A DNA stretch of 64,000 nucleotides from the NCBI RefSeq assembly GCF_004114955.1, contig NZ_CP030053.1, positions 1,612,001 through 1,676,000 of the forward strand, written 5' to 3'. Positions 52,296 to 60,895 of the stretch are shown piece by piece (position 1 is the first letter of the stretch; every line of letters starts with the position of its first letter). A program made the translations under genes and the position numbers. This DNA is from Bradyrhizobium guangzhouense (GTDB taxonomy: Bacteria > Pseudomonadota > Alphaproteobacteria > Rhizobiales > Xanthobacteraceae). Under the pieces are notes generated by a model. That model saw only the letters and a list, made by a program, of their open reading frames with translations. It was not told the DNA's origin and searched no databases.

Positions 52296-53132
52296 TCAGA
52301 ACTGCACTTCGCTCGGAATGTCCGCGGCGCTGAGGCCGACGGTTTCATAGGCCTTCAGCAGCCATTCACGGGTCTGGCCAAGCGAACGGTTGTAGTCGGC
52401 CCAGGCGCTGAGGAAATCCTTGTAGCGGCGATCGGCTTCGGCGCGGATACCGAGATTGGTCGGCAGCGTCAGCAGCGGCCGCGGGATCGCGAGCTCGCCG
52501 AGGGTCGGATTCTTCTTCAGCGTGAAGACCGAAAGCACCGCCAGCGAGACGTTGCAGTCGGCGCGGCCGGTCGACACCGCAAGGATCGCCTCGTCGCGCG
52601 TCTTGAAGCCGAGGATATCGGCCTTCGGGCAGTAATGGCGCGCGATGGTCTCGTGCGTCGAGCCGATGTCGACGGCGATCTTGACCTCGGGCTTGTTGAG
52701 CTCGGCCCAGGTCTGCGGCTTGGCAAAACCCTTCTTGGTGATGACGGTGAAGGAGTGCACCAGGATCGGGGTCGAGAAGTCGATGACCAGCGAACGTTCC
52801 GGCGTCGGGTTCACGGCGAAGGCGAGGTCGATCTTGTCGGCCTGCAGATCCAGGATCTGGTTGCCCCAGGTCGATTCCAGCGTCTCCACCTTGGCGCCCA
52901 GCTTGGCGGCGATGTCGTTCGCCATGTCGATGCAGGCGCCCGACCATTGATTGGTGGCGAGGTCCTTGTGGAAATAGGGATCCTGGCCGGCGATGACGGC
53001 GATGCGCAGCACGCCGCTCTTCTTGATGCGATCGAGCGCGGAGGTCGGCGCGGTGTCGGCCTTGACTGACGCGGTCGCGGCCATTGCGGCGCCCGCCAGC
53101 GCGACGGTGGTGAGTGCGTCCCTGCGGTTCAT
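52296..53132 (-). CDS. Amino-acid-type ABC transporter binding protein
   Basis: A 278-residue solute-binding protein (family 3). It has a signal peptide (about 1-25) and 'SGVLRIAVIAGQDPYFHKD', followed by the typical 'DLAFAVNPTPERSLVIDFSTPI'. It would bind an amino acid or a related compound in the periplasm. No permease or ATPase genes are adjacent, so it is an orphan or works with a distant ABC. GGGAG lies 9 bases before the ATG at 53132. Confidence 0.88.
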   Translation of the reverse strand: MNRRDALTTVALAGAAMAATASVKADTAPTSALDRIKKSGVLRIAVIAGQDPYFHKDLATNQWSGACIDMANDIAAKLGAKVETLESTWGNQILDLQADKIDLAFAVNPTPERSLVIDFSTPILVHSFTVITKKGFAKPQTWAELNKPEVKIAVDIGSTHETIARHYCPKADILGFKTRDEAILAVSTGRADCNVSLAVLSVFTLKKNPTLGELAIPRPLLTLPTNLGIRAEADRRYKDFLSAWADYNRSLGQTREWLLKAYETVGLSAADIPSEVQF

Positions 53133-53203
53133 GCTCAGTACTCCCTGGGGATGGGGATCTATCGGCTCCGGCCGGTGAACTATTTCTGTATTCAGGACAT
53201 AAT

Positions 53204-53218
53204 GCAATATGGTATTGC
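53204..53218. promoter_or_regulatory. Candidate operator
   Basis: GCAATA (53204-53209) and TATTGC (53213-53218) make a perfect palindrome with a 3-base spacer in the gap between the divergent binding-protein and dehydrogenase genes. It could be the site of the GntR regulator at 58849 or of another regulator; no second copy was found near the other promoters. Confidence 0.45.
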
Positions 53219-53350
53219 GGCTTTGCCGGGCATTTGTGCGATGAGGCAGGTTAGAGCCTAGTCCGTTGGCAAAGCGAGAGAAAACTCCGTGAAGCCAGGT
53301 CGGATCGTGGACCGGCCGGGCAGTGCTTGGGATGAAGAGGAGAGACGTCC

Positions 53351-54268
53351 GTGCGTGCTGTTTTCGTCGATGCCAACGACACCCTGGCCGCGGTTACCGA
53401 GAAGCTGCTGGGTGCCGCGAAGCTGCCTGTCGACATCGTCAGCAATCCTTCGATCAAGCCCGATGATCTGCCGGGCCTGCTCGGCGATGCCGAGATCATG
53501 ATCGTCGACCACACCGCGGTGCCGACGGCGATTGCCGCGAAGTGCGCCGGGCTGAAGCACGTGGTCTTCCTCGGCACCGGCGCGCGCAGCTACATGAATC
53601 CGGGAGAGCTTGCCGAGCGCGGCATCGCCGTCCACACCATCAAGGGCTATGGCGACACGGCCGTGGCCGAATGCGCGATCGCGCTGATGTGGGCGTCGGC
53701 CAAAAGCTTTGGCGAGATGGACCGCGGCATGCGCGAGGGCAATTGGCTGCGGCGTGATGCCGTGCAGCTCACCGGCAAGACGCTCGGCCTGATCGGCTTC
53801 GGCGGCATCGCCGCGGAAGCCGCACGCATGGCGGCGGGCTGCGGCATGAAGGTGATCGCCTGGAACAGGACGCCCAAGACGCATCCGGGCGTCGCATTCG
53901 TGTCGCTGGAGCGGCTGCTGGCCGAGAGCCATGTCGTCTCGCTGCATCTCCTGCTCAACGACGAGACCAAGGGCTTCCTGTCGCGCGAGCGCATCGCGCA
54001 GATGCGCAAGGGCAGCATTTTGATCAACACCGCACGCGGTGCCATCGTCGACGAGGACGCGATGCTGGACGCGCTCCGCTCGGGCCACATCGCCCATGCC
54101 GGCCTCGACGTCTTCACCGTCGAGCCGCTGCCGGCGGGCCATCCCCTGACAAAGCTGCCGAACGTGACGCTGTCGGCGCATTCGGCGTTCCGCACGCCGG
54201 AGGCGAGCGACAATCTCATCGGCGCCGCACTCGATCACTGCCGCCGCATCATCGCCACCGGACGCTAA
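53351..54268 (+). CDS. D-isomer 2-hydroxyacid dehydrogenase
   Basis: A 305-residue NAD-dependent dehydrogenase. The Rossmann turn is 'GLIGFGGIAAEAAR', the catalytic Arg is in 'INTARGAIVDE', a Glu is in 'VEPLPAGHPL' and the His is in 'LSAHSAFRTPEA', where phosphoglycerate dehydrogenases have 'TPHxxxxT'. The substrate is a 2-hydroxy- or 2-oxo-acid. The start is GTG at 53351. It lies upstream of ridA across a repeat-rich gap. Confidence 0.85.
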   Translation: MRAVFVDANDTLAAVTEKLLGAAKLPVDIVSNPSIKPDDLPGLLGDAEIMIVDHTAVPTAIAAKCAGLKHVVFLGTGARSYMNPGELAERGIAVHTIKGYGDTAVAECAIALMWASAKSFGEMDRGMREGNWLRRDAVQLTGKTLGLIGFGGIAAEAARMAAGCGMKVIAWNRTPKTHPGVAFVSLERLLAESHVVSLHLLLNDETKGFLSRERIAQMRKGSILINTARGAIVDEDAMLDALRSGHIAHAGLDVFTVEPLPAGHPLTKLPNVTLSAHSAFRTPEASDNLIGAALDHCRRIIATGR

Positions 54269-54328
54269 AGATGGTGAGATCGCTCGTACAGGAGCCAAGA
54301 AGGGATTGCTCTCTCTCCGCGGGCTCCG

Positions 54329-54545
54329 CCTCTCCCGCTTGCGGGAGAGGCCGACGCGCTCGCAGAGCGCGGCGGGTGAGGGTTCTCACCGCCCAGGGAC
54401 ATGCGCGGCAAATTCTCAACAACCCCAACGCGGAGACACCCTCTCCCCAACCCTCCCCCGCAAGCGGGGGAGGGAGCCCACTGTCGATGCCGCTGCATCC
54501 TGGACACCATATGCAATTGCCCTGCCCGCAAGCGGGAGAGGTGCC
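54329..54545. repeat. Cluster of three REP-like palindromes
   Basis: Hairpins CCTCTCCCGC (54329-54338)/GCGGGAGAGG (54341-54350) and CCCTCCCCCGC (54451-54461)/GCGGGGGAGGG (54464-54474), and a weaker third at about 54523-54542. Each has the GGTGAGGG-type flank common in rhizobial repeats. They fill the 341-base gap between the dehydrogenase and ridA, which holds no gene. Confidence 0.65.
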
Positions 54546-54609
54546 GCGGGTCAGCCGCCAGCTGATTCAACCCAGCTGAATTTTCCTGCAGGACATCAGA
54601 GAACATCCC

Positions 54610-54963
54610 ATGACTGACATCACCCGCATCGACCAGAACGCCCGCCGTAGCCGCGCTTCCGTGTTCGGCGATCTGGTTTTCCTCGCCGGCCATGTGGCTG
54701 ACACCAAGAGCGCTGACATCACCCAGCAGACCAAGGAGGTGCTGGCCAAGATCGACGACATGCTGGCGCGATCAGGCACCGACAAGTCGCGCCTGCTGAG
54801 CGTGCAGATCTGGCTGAAGACCATGGCCGATTTCGACGCCATGAACGCGGTCTATGATGCCTGGGTCGTGCCGGGCAATGCGCCAGGGCGCGCCTGCGGC
54901 AAGGTCGAGCTCGCTGATCCCGCGTACCTCATCGAGGTGATCGCAATCGCCGCGCGGCGCTGA
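54610..54963 (+). CDS. RidA-family imine deaminase
   Basis: A 117-residue RidA/YjgF protein ('DLVFLAGHVADTKSADITQQTKEVLAKIDDMLA' in part; 'GRACGKVELADPAYLIEVIAIA'). RidA hydrolyses reactive 2-aminoacrylate-type imines. Imines also arise from FAD amine/amino-acid oxidases such as the DadA-like product of 56740, so the pairing fits. Residues around the Arg-Ala-Cys ('GRACGKV') are close to the substrate-binding Arg region. Confidence 0.88.
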   Translation: MTDITRIDQNARRSRASVFGDLVFLAGHVADTKSADITQQTKEVLAKIDDMLARSGTDKSRLLSVQIWLKTMADFDAMNAVYDAWVVPGNAPGRACGKVELADPAYLIEVIAIAARR

Positions 54964-55074
54964 CATGCGCGCCGATGCGCTCAGCACTGTCCGCATCGGT
55001 CTTGCACCTCATGTCGGCCTGTCCTACGCCACCCCGGAACAGAAACGCATCGCCAAAGCCTGCAGGGAGCTGTC

Positions 55075-56736
55075 ATGACTATCAGAAACACCCGCACCGG
55101 GGGCCAGATCCTGATCGACCAACTGGTCGCGCAAGGCGTCGAGCGCGTCACCTGCGTGCCCGGCGAGAGCTATCTGGCGGCACTCGATGCGCTGCATGAC
55201 AGCCCGATCGACGTGGTGATCTGCCGCGCCGAGGGCGGCGCCGCGATGATGGCGGAAGCCTATGGCAAGCTCACGGGGCGTCCGGGTGTCTGCTTCGTCA
55301 CCCGCGGTCCCGGCGCGACCAATGCCAGCCATGGTGTCCACATCGCGATGCAGGATTCGACGCCGATGATCCTGTTCGTCGGCCAGGTCGATACCGGCAT
55401 GCGTGAGCGCGAGGCGTTCCAGGAGCTCGACTACAGGGCGGTGTTCGGCTCCATGGCGAAATGGGCGGTCGAGATCGATCGCCCCGATCGCATTCCGGAG
55501 CTGGTCGCGCGCGCCTTCCGCGTCGCCATGCAGGGGCGACCAGGCCCGGTGGTGATCGCGCTGCCGGAAAACATGCTGAGCGAAACCGCCGCCGTTGCCG
55601 ATGCCATGCGCATCGAGCCGGCGGTGAGCTGGCCGGCGCCTTCAGATCTCGAGCGCGTCGCCGCAATGCTCGCCGGCGCCAAGGCGCCGCTGGTCATCCT
55701 CGGCGGCTCGCGCTGGACCGATGACGCCACCAGGAGCATCGCGCGCTTCGCCGAACGCTTCGACCTGCCGGTTGCAACCTCGTTCCGCCGCGCATCGCTG
55801 ATCGACGCCGACCATTCGCATTATGCCGGCGATCTCGGCATCGGGCCGAGCCCGGGCCTGAAGGCGCGCATCGACAATGCCGATGTGATCCTGCTCATCG
55901 GCGGCCGCATGTCGGAAATGCCGTCCTCGTCGTACACGCTGCTCGACATTCCCTCGCCGAAGCAGAAGCTCATCCACGTGCATCCGGGCTCCGAAGAGCT
56001 CGGCCGCATCTATCAGCCGGAGCTGGCGATCCAGGCCACGCCGGCTGCATTTGCCGCCGCCGTCGAGACGCTGAAGCCGTCAGGCGCCGTGGCCTGGAGG
56101 GGCGAGGCCGCCAAGGCGCATGCCGATTACCTCGCCTGGACCGACAAGGCGCGCGAGCTGCCCGGTACGTTCCAGTACGGCCAAGTCATGACCTGGCTGC
56201 GTGACCGCCTGCCCAAGGATGCGATCGTCTGCAACGGCGCCGGCAACTACGCCGGCTGGATCCATCGTCATCACCGCTTCCACAGCTTCGCCTCGCAACT
56301 TGCGCCGACCTCGGGCTCGATGGGCTATGGCGTGCCGGCGGGCGTGCTGGCGAAGCGGCAATATCCTGACCGTGTCGTCGTCGCTTTCGCCGGCGACGGC
56401 TGCTTCCTGATGAACGGCCAGGAATTCGCGACCGCCGTGCAGTATGACGCGCCGCTGATCGTGATCGTCGTCGACAACTCGCAGTACGGCACCATCCGCA
56501 TGCACCAGGAGCGCGACTATCCCGGTCGCGTCGTCGGCACCCAGCTGAAAAACCCCGACTTCGCAATGTACGCCAAGGCCTTCGGCGGCCATGGCGAGCG
56601 CGTCGAGCGCACGGAGGAATTCGCACCCGCGTTCGAGCGGGCGCTGGCCTCGGGCAAGCCGTCGATCCTCCACTGCATCATCGATCCGCGCGCGATCTCG
56701 GTCGGCAAGGATTTTACGCCTGATGTGAAGGCGTAA
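55075..56736 (+). CDS. Thiamine-diphosphate enzyme, acetolactate synthase-like
   Basis: A 553-residue three-domain TPP enzyme. The PYR domain has the activating Glu in 'RAEGGAAMMAEAYGK'. The middle domain and the C-terminal PP domain ('AGDGCFLMNGQEFATAVQ' and 'VVDNSQYGTIR') bind TPP and metal. It resembles IlvB but lacks a small regulatory subunit gene nearby, so it is probably a catabolic relative. It is 3 bases from the FAD gene at 56740. Confidence 0.88.
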   Translation: MTIRNTRTGGQILIDQLVAQGVERVTCVPGESYLAALDALHDSPIDVVICRAEGGAAMMAEAYGKLTGRPGVCFVTRGPGATNASHGVHIAMQDSTPMILFVGQVDTGMREREAFQELDYRAVFGSMAKWAVEIDRPDRIPELVARAFRVAMQGRPGPVVIALPENMLSETAAVADAMRIEPAVSWPAPSDLERVAAMLAGAKAPLVILGGSRWTDDATRSIARFAERFDLPVATSFRRASLIDADHSHYAGDLGIGPSPGLKARIDNADVILLIGGRMSEMPSSSYTLLDIPSPKQKLIHVHPGSEELGRIYQPELAIQATPAAFAAAVETLKPSGAVAWRGEAAKAHADYLAWTDKARELPGTFQYGQVMTWLRDRLPKDAIVCNGAGNYAGWIHRHHRFHSFASQLAPTSGSMGYGVPAGVLAKRQYPDRVVVAFAGDGCFLMNGQEFATAVQYDAPLIVIVVDNSQYGTIRMHQERDYPGRVVGTQLKNPDFAMYAKAFGGHGERVERTEEFAPAFERALASGKPSILHCIIDPRAISVGKDFTPDVKA

Positions 56737-56739
56737 GCG

Positions 56740-58005
56740 ATGTCGCAGAGCCGCCACGTCGCCATCATCGGAGCCGGCGCGGTCGGTGTGATCAGCGCCA
56801 TCGAGGCGCTGCGCGAAGGGCACCGCGTCACGCTGATCGACGCGGGCGAGCCCGGTGGCGAGCAGGCGGCGAGCTACGGCAATGCCGGCTGGCTCTCCTC
56901 GCATTCGGTGATCCCGCCGGCCGAGCCCGGCGTCTGGAAGAAGGTGCCGGGTTATCTGATGGACCCGCTCGGCCCGCTCGCGATCCGCTGGTCTTACCTG
57001 CCGAAGGCGCTGCCCTGGCTGATCAAATATCTGCTGTCGGGCTGGACCGAGGCGCGCGTCGAAAAGACGGCGTTCGCTTTGCGCGATCTCCTCAAGGACG
57101 CGCCGCTCTTGCACCGCAAGCTCGCGGAAGAAGCAGGCGTGCCCGAGCTGATCGAACGCAACGGCGTGATGCATGTGTTCCCCTCGCGCGGCAATTTCGA
57201 CAACGACCTCGGCTGGCGGCTGCGCAAGAAGGTCGGCGTCGAATGGATGGAGCTGAGCGCCGACGAGATGCGTCAGCGCGAGCCGGATCTGCATCCGCGC
57301 TATACGTTTGGCGTGGTGGTGGAGGAGGCCGGTCGCTGCCGCGATCCCGGCGCTTACGTTGCGGCGCTGGCCCAGCACGCGCTCGCGAGCGGCGCGAAGC
57401 TCGTGCGCGCCAAGGCAACAGGTCTCAAGCTTTCGGGCAACAAGCTCGTTGCGATCGTGACCGAGACCGGCGAGATCGCTTGCGATGCCGCCGTCATTGC
57501 GGCCGGCGCGCATTCGAAACGGCTGACGGCTTCCGTCGGTGATTCCCTGCCGCTCGAAACCGAGCGCGGTTATCACGTCATGATCGAGAACCCGGAGTCA
57601 GGTCCGCGCAGCTCGATGATGGCCTCCGACGCAAAAATGGTGGCGAACTGGACCAATAAGGGCCTGCGCGCCGCCGGCACGGTCGAGATCGCGGGCCTCG
57701 AGGCCGCGCCGAACTGGAAGCGCGCCGAGATCCTGCGCAACAATCTCCTCAGCATGTTTCCAAAACTGCCGCGGGACATTCCGGCCTCGCGCATCAAGAT
57801 GTGGTTCGGCCATCGCCCGAGCATGCCGGACGGACGTCCCTGCATCGGCTACGCACGCGCCTCGCGCGACGTCGTCTATGCCTTCGGTCATGGTCATGTC
57901 GGCCTGGTCGGCTCGGCCCGCACTGGCCGTCTCGTCGCCCAGCTCCTGAGCGGCAAGCCGCCCGAAATTCCGCTCGCGCCGTTCTCGCCTGATCGCTTCC
58001 TCTGA
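56740..58005 (+). CDS. DadA-like FAD-dependent amino-acid dehydrogenase
   Basis: A 421-residue FAD oxidoreductase. The dinucleotide-binding turn is 'VAIIGAGAVGVISAIEALREG' in part. 'SYGNAGWLSSHSVIPPAEPG' and the C-terminal 'VYAFGHGHVGLVGSARTGRLVAQLL' are typical of DadA, which oxidises D-amino acids to imines. The substrate may be any D-amino or N-alkyl amino acid. It is between the TPP enzyme and the racemase. Confidence 0.88.
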   Translation: MSQSRHVAIIGAGAVGVISAIEALREGHRVTLIDAGEPGGEQAASYGNAGWLSSHSVIPPAEPGVWKKVPGYLMDPLGPLAIRWSYLPKALPWLIKYLLSGWTEARVEKTAFALRDLLKDAPLLHRKLAEEAGVPELIERNGVMHVFPSRGNFDNDLGWRLRKKVGVEWMELSADEMRQREPDLHPRYTFGVVVEEAGRCRDPGAYVAALAQHALASGAKLVRAKATGLKLSGNKLVAIVTETGEIACDAAVIAAGAHSKRLTASVGDSLPLETERGYHVMIENPESGPRSSMMASDAKMVANWTNKGLRAAGTVEIAGLEAAPNWKRAEILRNNLLSMFPKLPRDIPASRIKMWFGHRPSMPDGRPCIGYARASRDVVYAFGHGHVGLVGSARTGRLVAQLLSGKPPEIPLAPFSPDRFL

Positions 58006-58014
58006 GATCGCACC

Positions 58015-58758
58015 ATGACCCATCCTGCCAACTCGCCTTCTCGTATTGCCCGCGGCGGCAAGGCCATCTACGGCGCCCCGCTCGGCATCCTGATGCTGGA
58101 AGCGCGCTTTCCGCGCATCCCAGGCGACATGGGGAACGGCACCACCTGGCCTTTTCCCGTGCTCTATCGCGTGGTGAGCGGTGCATCGCCCGAGAAGGTG
58201 GTGCTGAAGGGCGCGGCTGGCTTGCTCCCTGATTTCATCGAAGCGGCGAAGGACCTGGTGCGGTTAGGGGCCGAAGCGATCACCACCAATTGCGGCTTCC
58301 TCTCGCTGTTCCAGAAGGAGATCGCCGCGGCGGTCGGCGTGCCCGTCGCGACCTCGTCGCTGATGCAGGTGCCGTGGGTGCAGGCGACCTTGCCGCCCGG
58401 CAAGCGCGTCGGCCTCGTCACGGTATCGGGGTCGACCCTGACGCCGGCCCATCTCGAAGGGGCCGGCGTGCCGCTCGACACGCCTGTGGTCGGCACCGAG
58501 CACGGCAAGGAATTTTTCCGCGTCCTGATCAAGGCCGAGAAGGACGACATGGATGTGGCTCAGGCCGAGCGCGACGTGGTCGATGCGGGCAAGGAGCTGG
58601 TCGCTCAAAATCCTGATGTCGGCGCCATCGTGCTCGAATGCACCAACATGCCGCCTTACGCGGCGGCGTTGCAGGCCGAAGTCGGCTTGCCGGTCTACGA
58701 CATCTATTCCATGATCACCTGGTTTCATGCTGGACTGCGCCCGCGCGCGTTCGCCTGA
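58015..58758 (+). CDS. Aspartate/glutamate racemase-family protein
   Basis: A 247-residue protein. The two active-site cysteines are visible in 'TTNCGFLS' and 'LECTNMPPY', as in Asp/Glu/hydantoin racemases and arylmalonate decarboxylases. The family can racemise amino acids or decarboxylate malonates. Coupling to DadA-like and RidA genes fits racemisation of an amino acid before oxidation. It starts 9 bases after the previous stop. Confidence 0.85.
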   Translation: MTHPANSPSRIARGGKAIYGAPLGILMLEARFPRIPGDMGNGTTWPFPVLYRVVSGASPEKVVLKGAAGLLPDFIEAAKDLVRLGAEAITTNCGFLSLFQKEIAAAVGVPVATSSLMQVPWVQATLPPGKRVGLVTVSGSTLTPAHLEGAGVPLDTPVVGTEHGKEFFRVLIKAEKDDMDVAQAERDVVDAGKELVAQNPDVGAIVLECTNMPPYAAALQAEVGLPVYDIYSMITWFHAGLRPRAFA

Positions 58759-58803
58759 TGCCTGACGTCGCGAAGCTCTTCACAACCTGTACTTTCGTTC
58801 GCA

Positions 58804-58833
58804 TTGCAATCGCTCCGGCAGCCCCGGTATATT
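58804..58833 (+). promoter_or_regulatory. Candidate sigma-70-type promoter of the GntR gene
   Basis: TTGCAA (58804-58809) and TATATT (58828-58833) with 18-base spacing. Transcription would begin near 58840, which rules out the upstream ATG at 58804 as start of the GntR gene. Confidence 0.5.
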
Positions 58834-58848
58834 GGGCTGTGTTCGGGC

Positions 58849-59562
58849 ATGAATGCAGTTGATATGAGCAACGTGGAACTGGCCTCAGATAGTATCGTCG
58901 ATCGCGTCTATGAACAGCTCAAGGCGATGGCCGTGAGCTACGAGTTCAAGCCGGGCGAACGGCTCAACGAAGGCGAGCTGGCCAAACGCCTCGGCGTCAG
59001 CCGTACGCCGCTGCGCGAAGCGCTCAACCGCCTCAACACCGAAGGTTTTCTGCGCTTCACCCCGGGCAAGGGATTCTTCTGCCGCGAGCTCGACGCCCAC
59101 GAGATCTTCGATCTCTACGAGCTGCGCAAGTCGATCGAAGTCGCCGCGGTTCGCCTCGCCATCAAGCGCGCCAAGGACGAGGACATCGACGCGCTGCTGA
59201 AATTCCTCGAGGCCACCGGTCCCGATCCCGGTGAGCGCACGTCGGTGGAGCTCGTCGAGCTCGACGAGACCTTCCACGAGCGGCTGATGGCGATGTCGAA
59301 CAACGCCGAGATGCTGCGGGTGCTGCGCAACGTCAACGCCCGTATCCGCTTCGTGCGCTGGATCGACATGGACAGCATCAACCGCACCAACACGCAAGCC
59401 GAGCACCGCGCGGTGATCGAGGGCCTGAAGGCGCGCGACGAGGCGGTCTGCGTCTCGGTGCTGGAGAAGCACATCGACCGCCGCCTTGATCGCATCACCT
59501 CCGCGATCAAGGAGGGTTACGCGCAGATCTACATGCCGGCGGCGAGAGCTGGGGCGAATTGA
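58849..59562 (+). CDS. GntR-family regulator (FCD subfamily)
   Basis: A 237-residue regulator. The winged helix (about 10-75, 'LNEGELAKRLGVSRTPLREALNRLNTEGF' in part) precedes an FCD domain (about 95-225) with 'ELDETFHERLMAMSNNAEM' and 'AEHRAVIEGL' metal-binding His/Asp residues. Start 58849 is used; 58864 is an alternative. It probably controls the D-amino-acid-type genes upstream or the decarboxylase genes downstream. Confidence 0.88.
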   Translation: MNAVDMSNVELASDSIVDRVYEQLKAMAVSYEFKPGERLNEGELAKRLGVSRTPLREALNRLNTEGFLRFTPGKGFFCRELDAHEIFDLYELRKSIEVAAVRLAIKRAKDEDIDALLKFLEATGPDPGERTSVELVELDETFHERLMAMSNNAEMLRVLRNVNARIRFVRWIDMDSINRTNTQAEHRAVIEGLKARDEAVCVSVLEKHIDRRLDRITSAIKEGYAQIYMPAARAGAN

Positions 59563-59571
59563 GGCGGCGAT

Positions 59572-59596
59572 GCCCTCTCCCGCAAGGGGAGAGGGC
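59572..59596 (+). terminator. Hairpin after the GntR gene
   Basis: A perfect 9-base stem, GCCCTCTCC (59572-59580) with GGAGAGGGC (59588-59596), and a 7-base loop. The sequence resembles the rhizobial repeats in this window and has no T-run, so it is either a repeat or a weak terminator. Confidence 0.5.
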
Positions 59597-59711
59597 GCAG
59601 CAATGCGCACTGCGAGCTATACAATCCTTCAATATCTGCTCGTGCCAGACGGTCAGAGCCTTCGCATCGGAACATCGCTAGCGTGCCGCTCGAAATCCAC
59701 GGAGTCATCAG

Positions 59712-60242
59712 GTGCATAGCCCCAAGCCCAATCCCGAAACCGACTGGCCATCCGAGCTCTATCGCGTCCTGAAAGCCGCTGACGTCAGGCAGATGTCCTA
59801 CGTGCCCGACGCCGGCCACAGCCAGCTGATCCGCCTGTTCTCCGCCGACGCTGACGTCACCACCCATGTGCTGACGACGGAGGAGGAGGGCATCGCGATC
59901 GCCGCGGGCGCCTGGCTTGGCGGCCAGCGCAGCGTGCTGTTGATGCAGTCGAGCGGCGTCGGCAATTGCATCAACATGCTGTCGCTGTCGGCGATCGGCC
60001 GCTTTCCTCTTCTGATGCTGGTGACGATGCGCGGCGAATGGGCCGAGTTCAATCCCTGGCAGGTGCCGATGAGCCGGGCGACGCAGCCCTCGCTGGAGGC
60101 GATCGGCCTGAAGGTGATGCGGGCGGAGACGGCGGAGGATCTGGTCGAGACGGTCGAGTCGGCCGCTTCTCTCGCCTACGAATCCGACCAGCAGATCGCG
60201 GTTTTGATCGGGCAGCGCCTGATCGGCAAGAAGAAGTGGTGA
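59712..60242 (+). CDS. TPP-dependent decarboxylase, N-terminal subunit (sulfopyruvate/phosphonopyruvate type)
   Basis: A 176-residue protein carrying only the PYR domain of a TPP enzyme. Its activating Glu is in 'TTEEEGIAIAAGAWLGG', and 'MQSSGVGNCINML' follows. Split PYR and PP subunits are found in sulfopyruvate decarboxylase (ComD/ComE) and related phosphonopyruvate decarboxylases. Start is GTG with AGG 4 bases upstream. The PP partner is the gene at 60248. Confidence 0.82.
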   Translation: MHSPKPNPETDWPSELYRVLKAADVRQMSYVPDAGHSQLIRLFSADADVTTHVLTTEEEGIAIAAGAWLGGQRSVLLMQSSGVGNCINMLSLSAIGRFPLLMLVTMRGEWAEFNPWQVPMSRATQPSLEAIGLKVMRAETAEDLVETVESAASLAYESDQQIAVLIGQRLIGKKKW

Positions 60243-60247
60243 TAGCG

Positions 60248-60838
60248 ATGTCCGTTCCCTCTCAGCTCGATCGCCGTGCCGCCGTCGCGGCGCTCCTGAA
60301 ATCTCGTGGGGAGACGCTGGTCGTGTCCGGCCTGGGCTCGCCGACCTACGATCTGCATGCGGCCGGCGACCGCGACGATAATTTTTATCTCTGGGGCGCC
60401 ATGGGCGGCGCCGCGCTGATCGGGCTCGGTCTTGCCCAGGCGCAGCCTTCCAGGCGCGTCCTCGCCCTGACCGGCGACGGTGAGCAGCTGATGGGCCTCG
60501 GCGGCATCGCCACCATCGGCGTCGCGCGCCCCAAAAATCTCGACATCGTCGTGATCGACAACCAGCATTTTGGCGAAACCGGAATGCAGGCGAGCCACAC
60601 TGGGCGCGGCGTCGATCTCACCGCGATTGCCACCGCGTGCGGCTTCGCCGTGACCGGAACCGTGCGGACGCTCGAGGAGGTGCAGCGGCTCGCGGTGCAG
60701 ATGGCCGAGCCGGCCGATGGCCCGCGGCTATTTGTCATCAAGGTGAGGGCTGAAAATCCGCCGCGCTCGCTGCCCTCGCGCGATGCCGTCTTTATCAAGA
60801 ACCGGTTCCGTGCTCATCTCGGCTTTGCGGCGGCCTGA
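60248..60838 (+). CDS. TPP-dependent decarboxylase, C-terminal subunit
   Basis: A 196-residue PP domain. The TPP/metal motif 'LTGDGEQLMGLGGIATIG' and the following 'VVIDNQHFGETG' are clear. It resembles ComE and needs the subunit at 59712 for activity. ATG 60248 was chosen; a GTG at 60239 that overlaps the upstream stop is also possible. The substrate is a 2-oxo acid, but which is unknown. Confidence 0.82.
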   Translation: MSVPSQLDRRAAVAALLKSRGETLVVSGLGSPTYDLHAAGDRDDNFYLWGAMGGAALIGLGLAQAQPSRRVLALTGDGEQLMGLGGIATIGVARPKNLDIVVIDNQHFGETGMQASHTGRGVDLTAIATACGFAVTGTVRTLEEVQRLAVQMAEPADGPRLFVIKVRAENPPRSLPSRDAVFIKNRFRAHLGFAAA

Positions 60839-60895
60839 TCTGGAGCTCTCGCTCCAGCCTGGCCTGCCCGAAGCAGCTATCCTGGAGTGAGCCCC

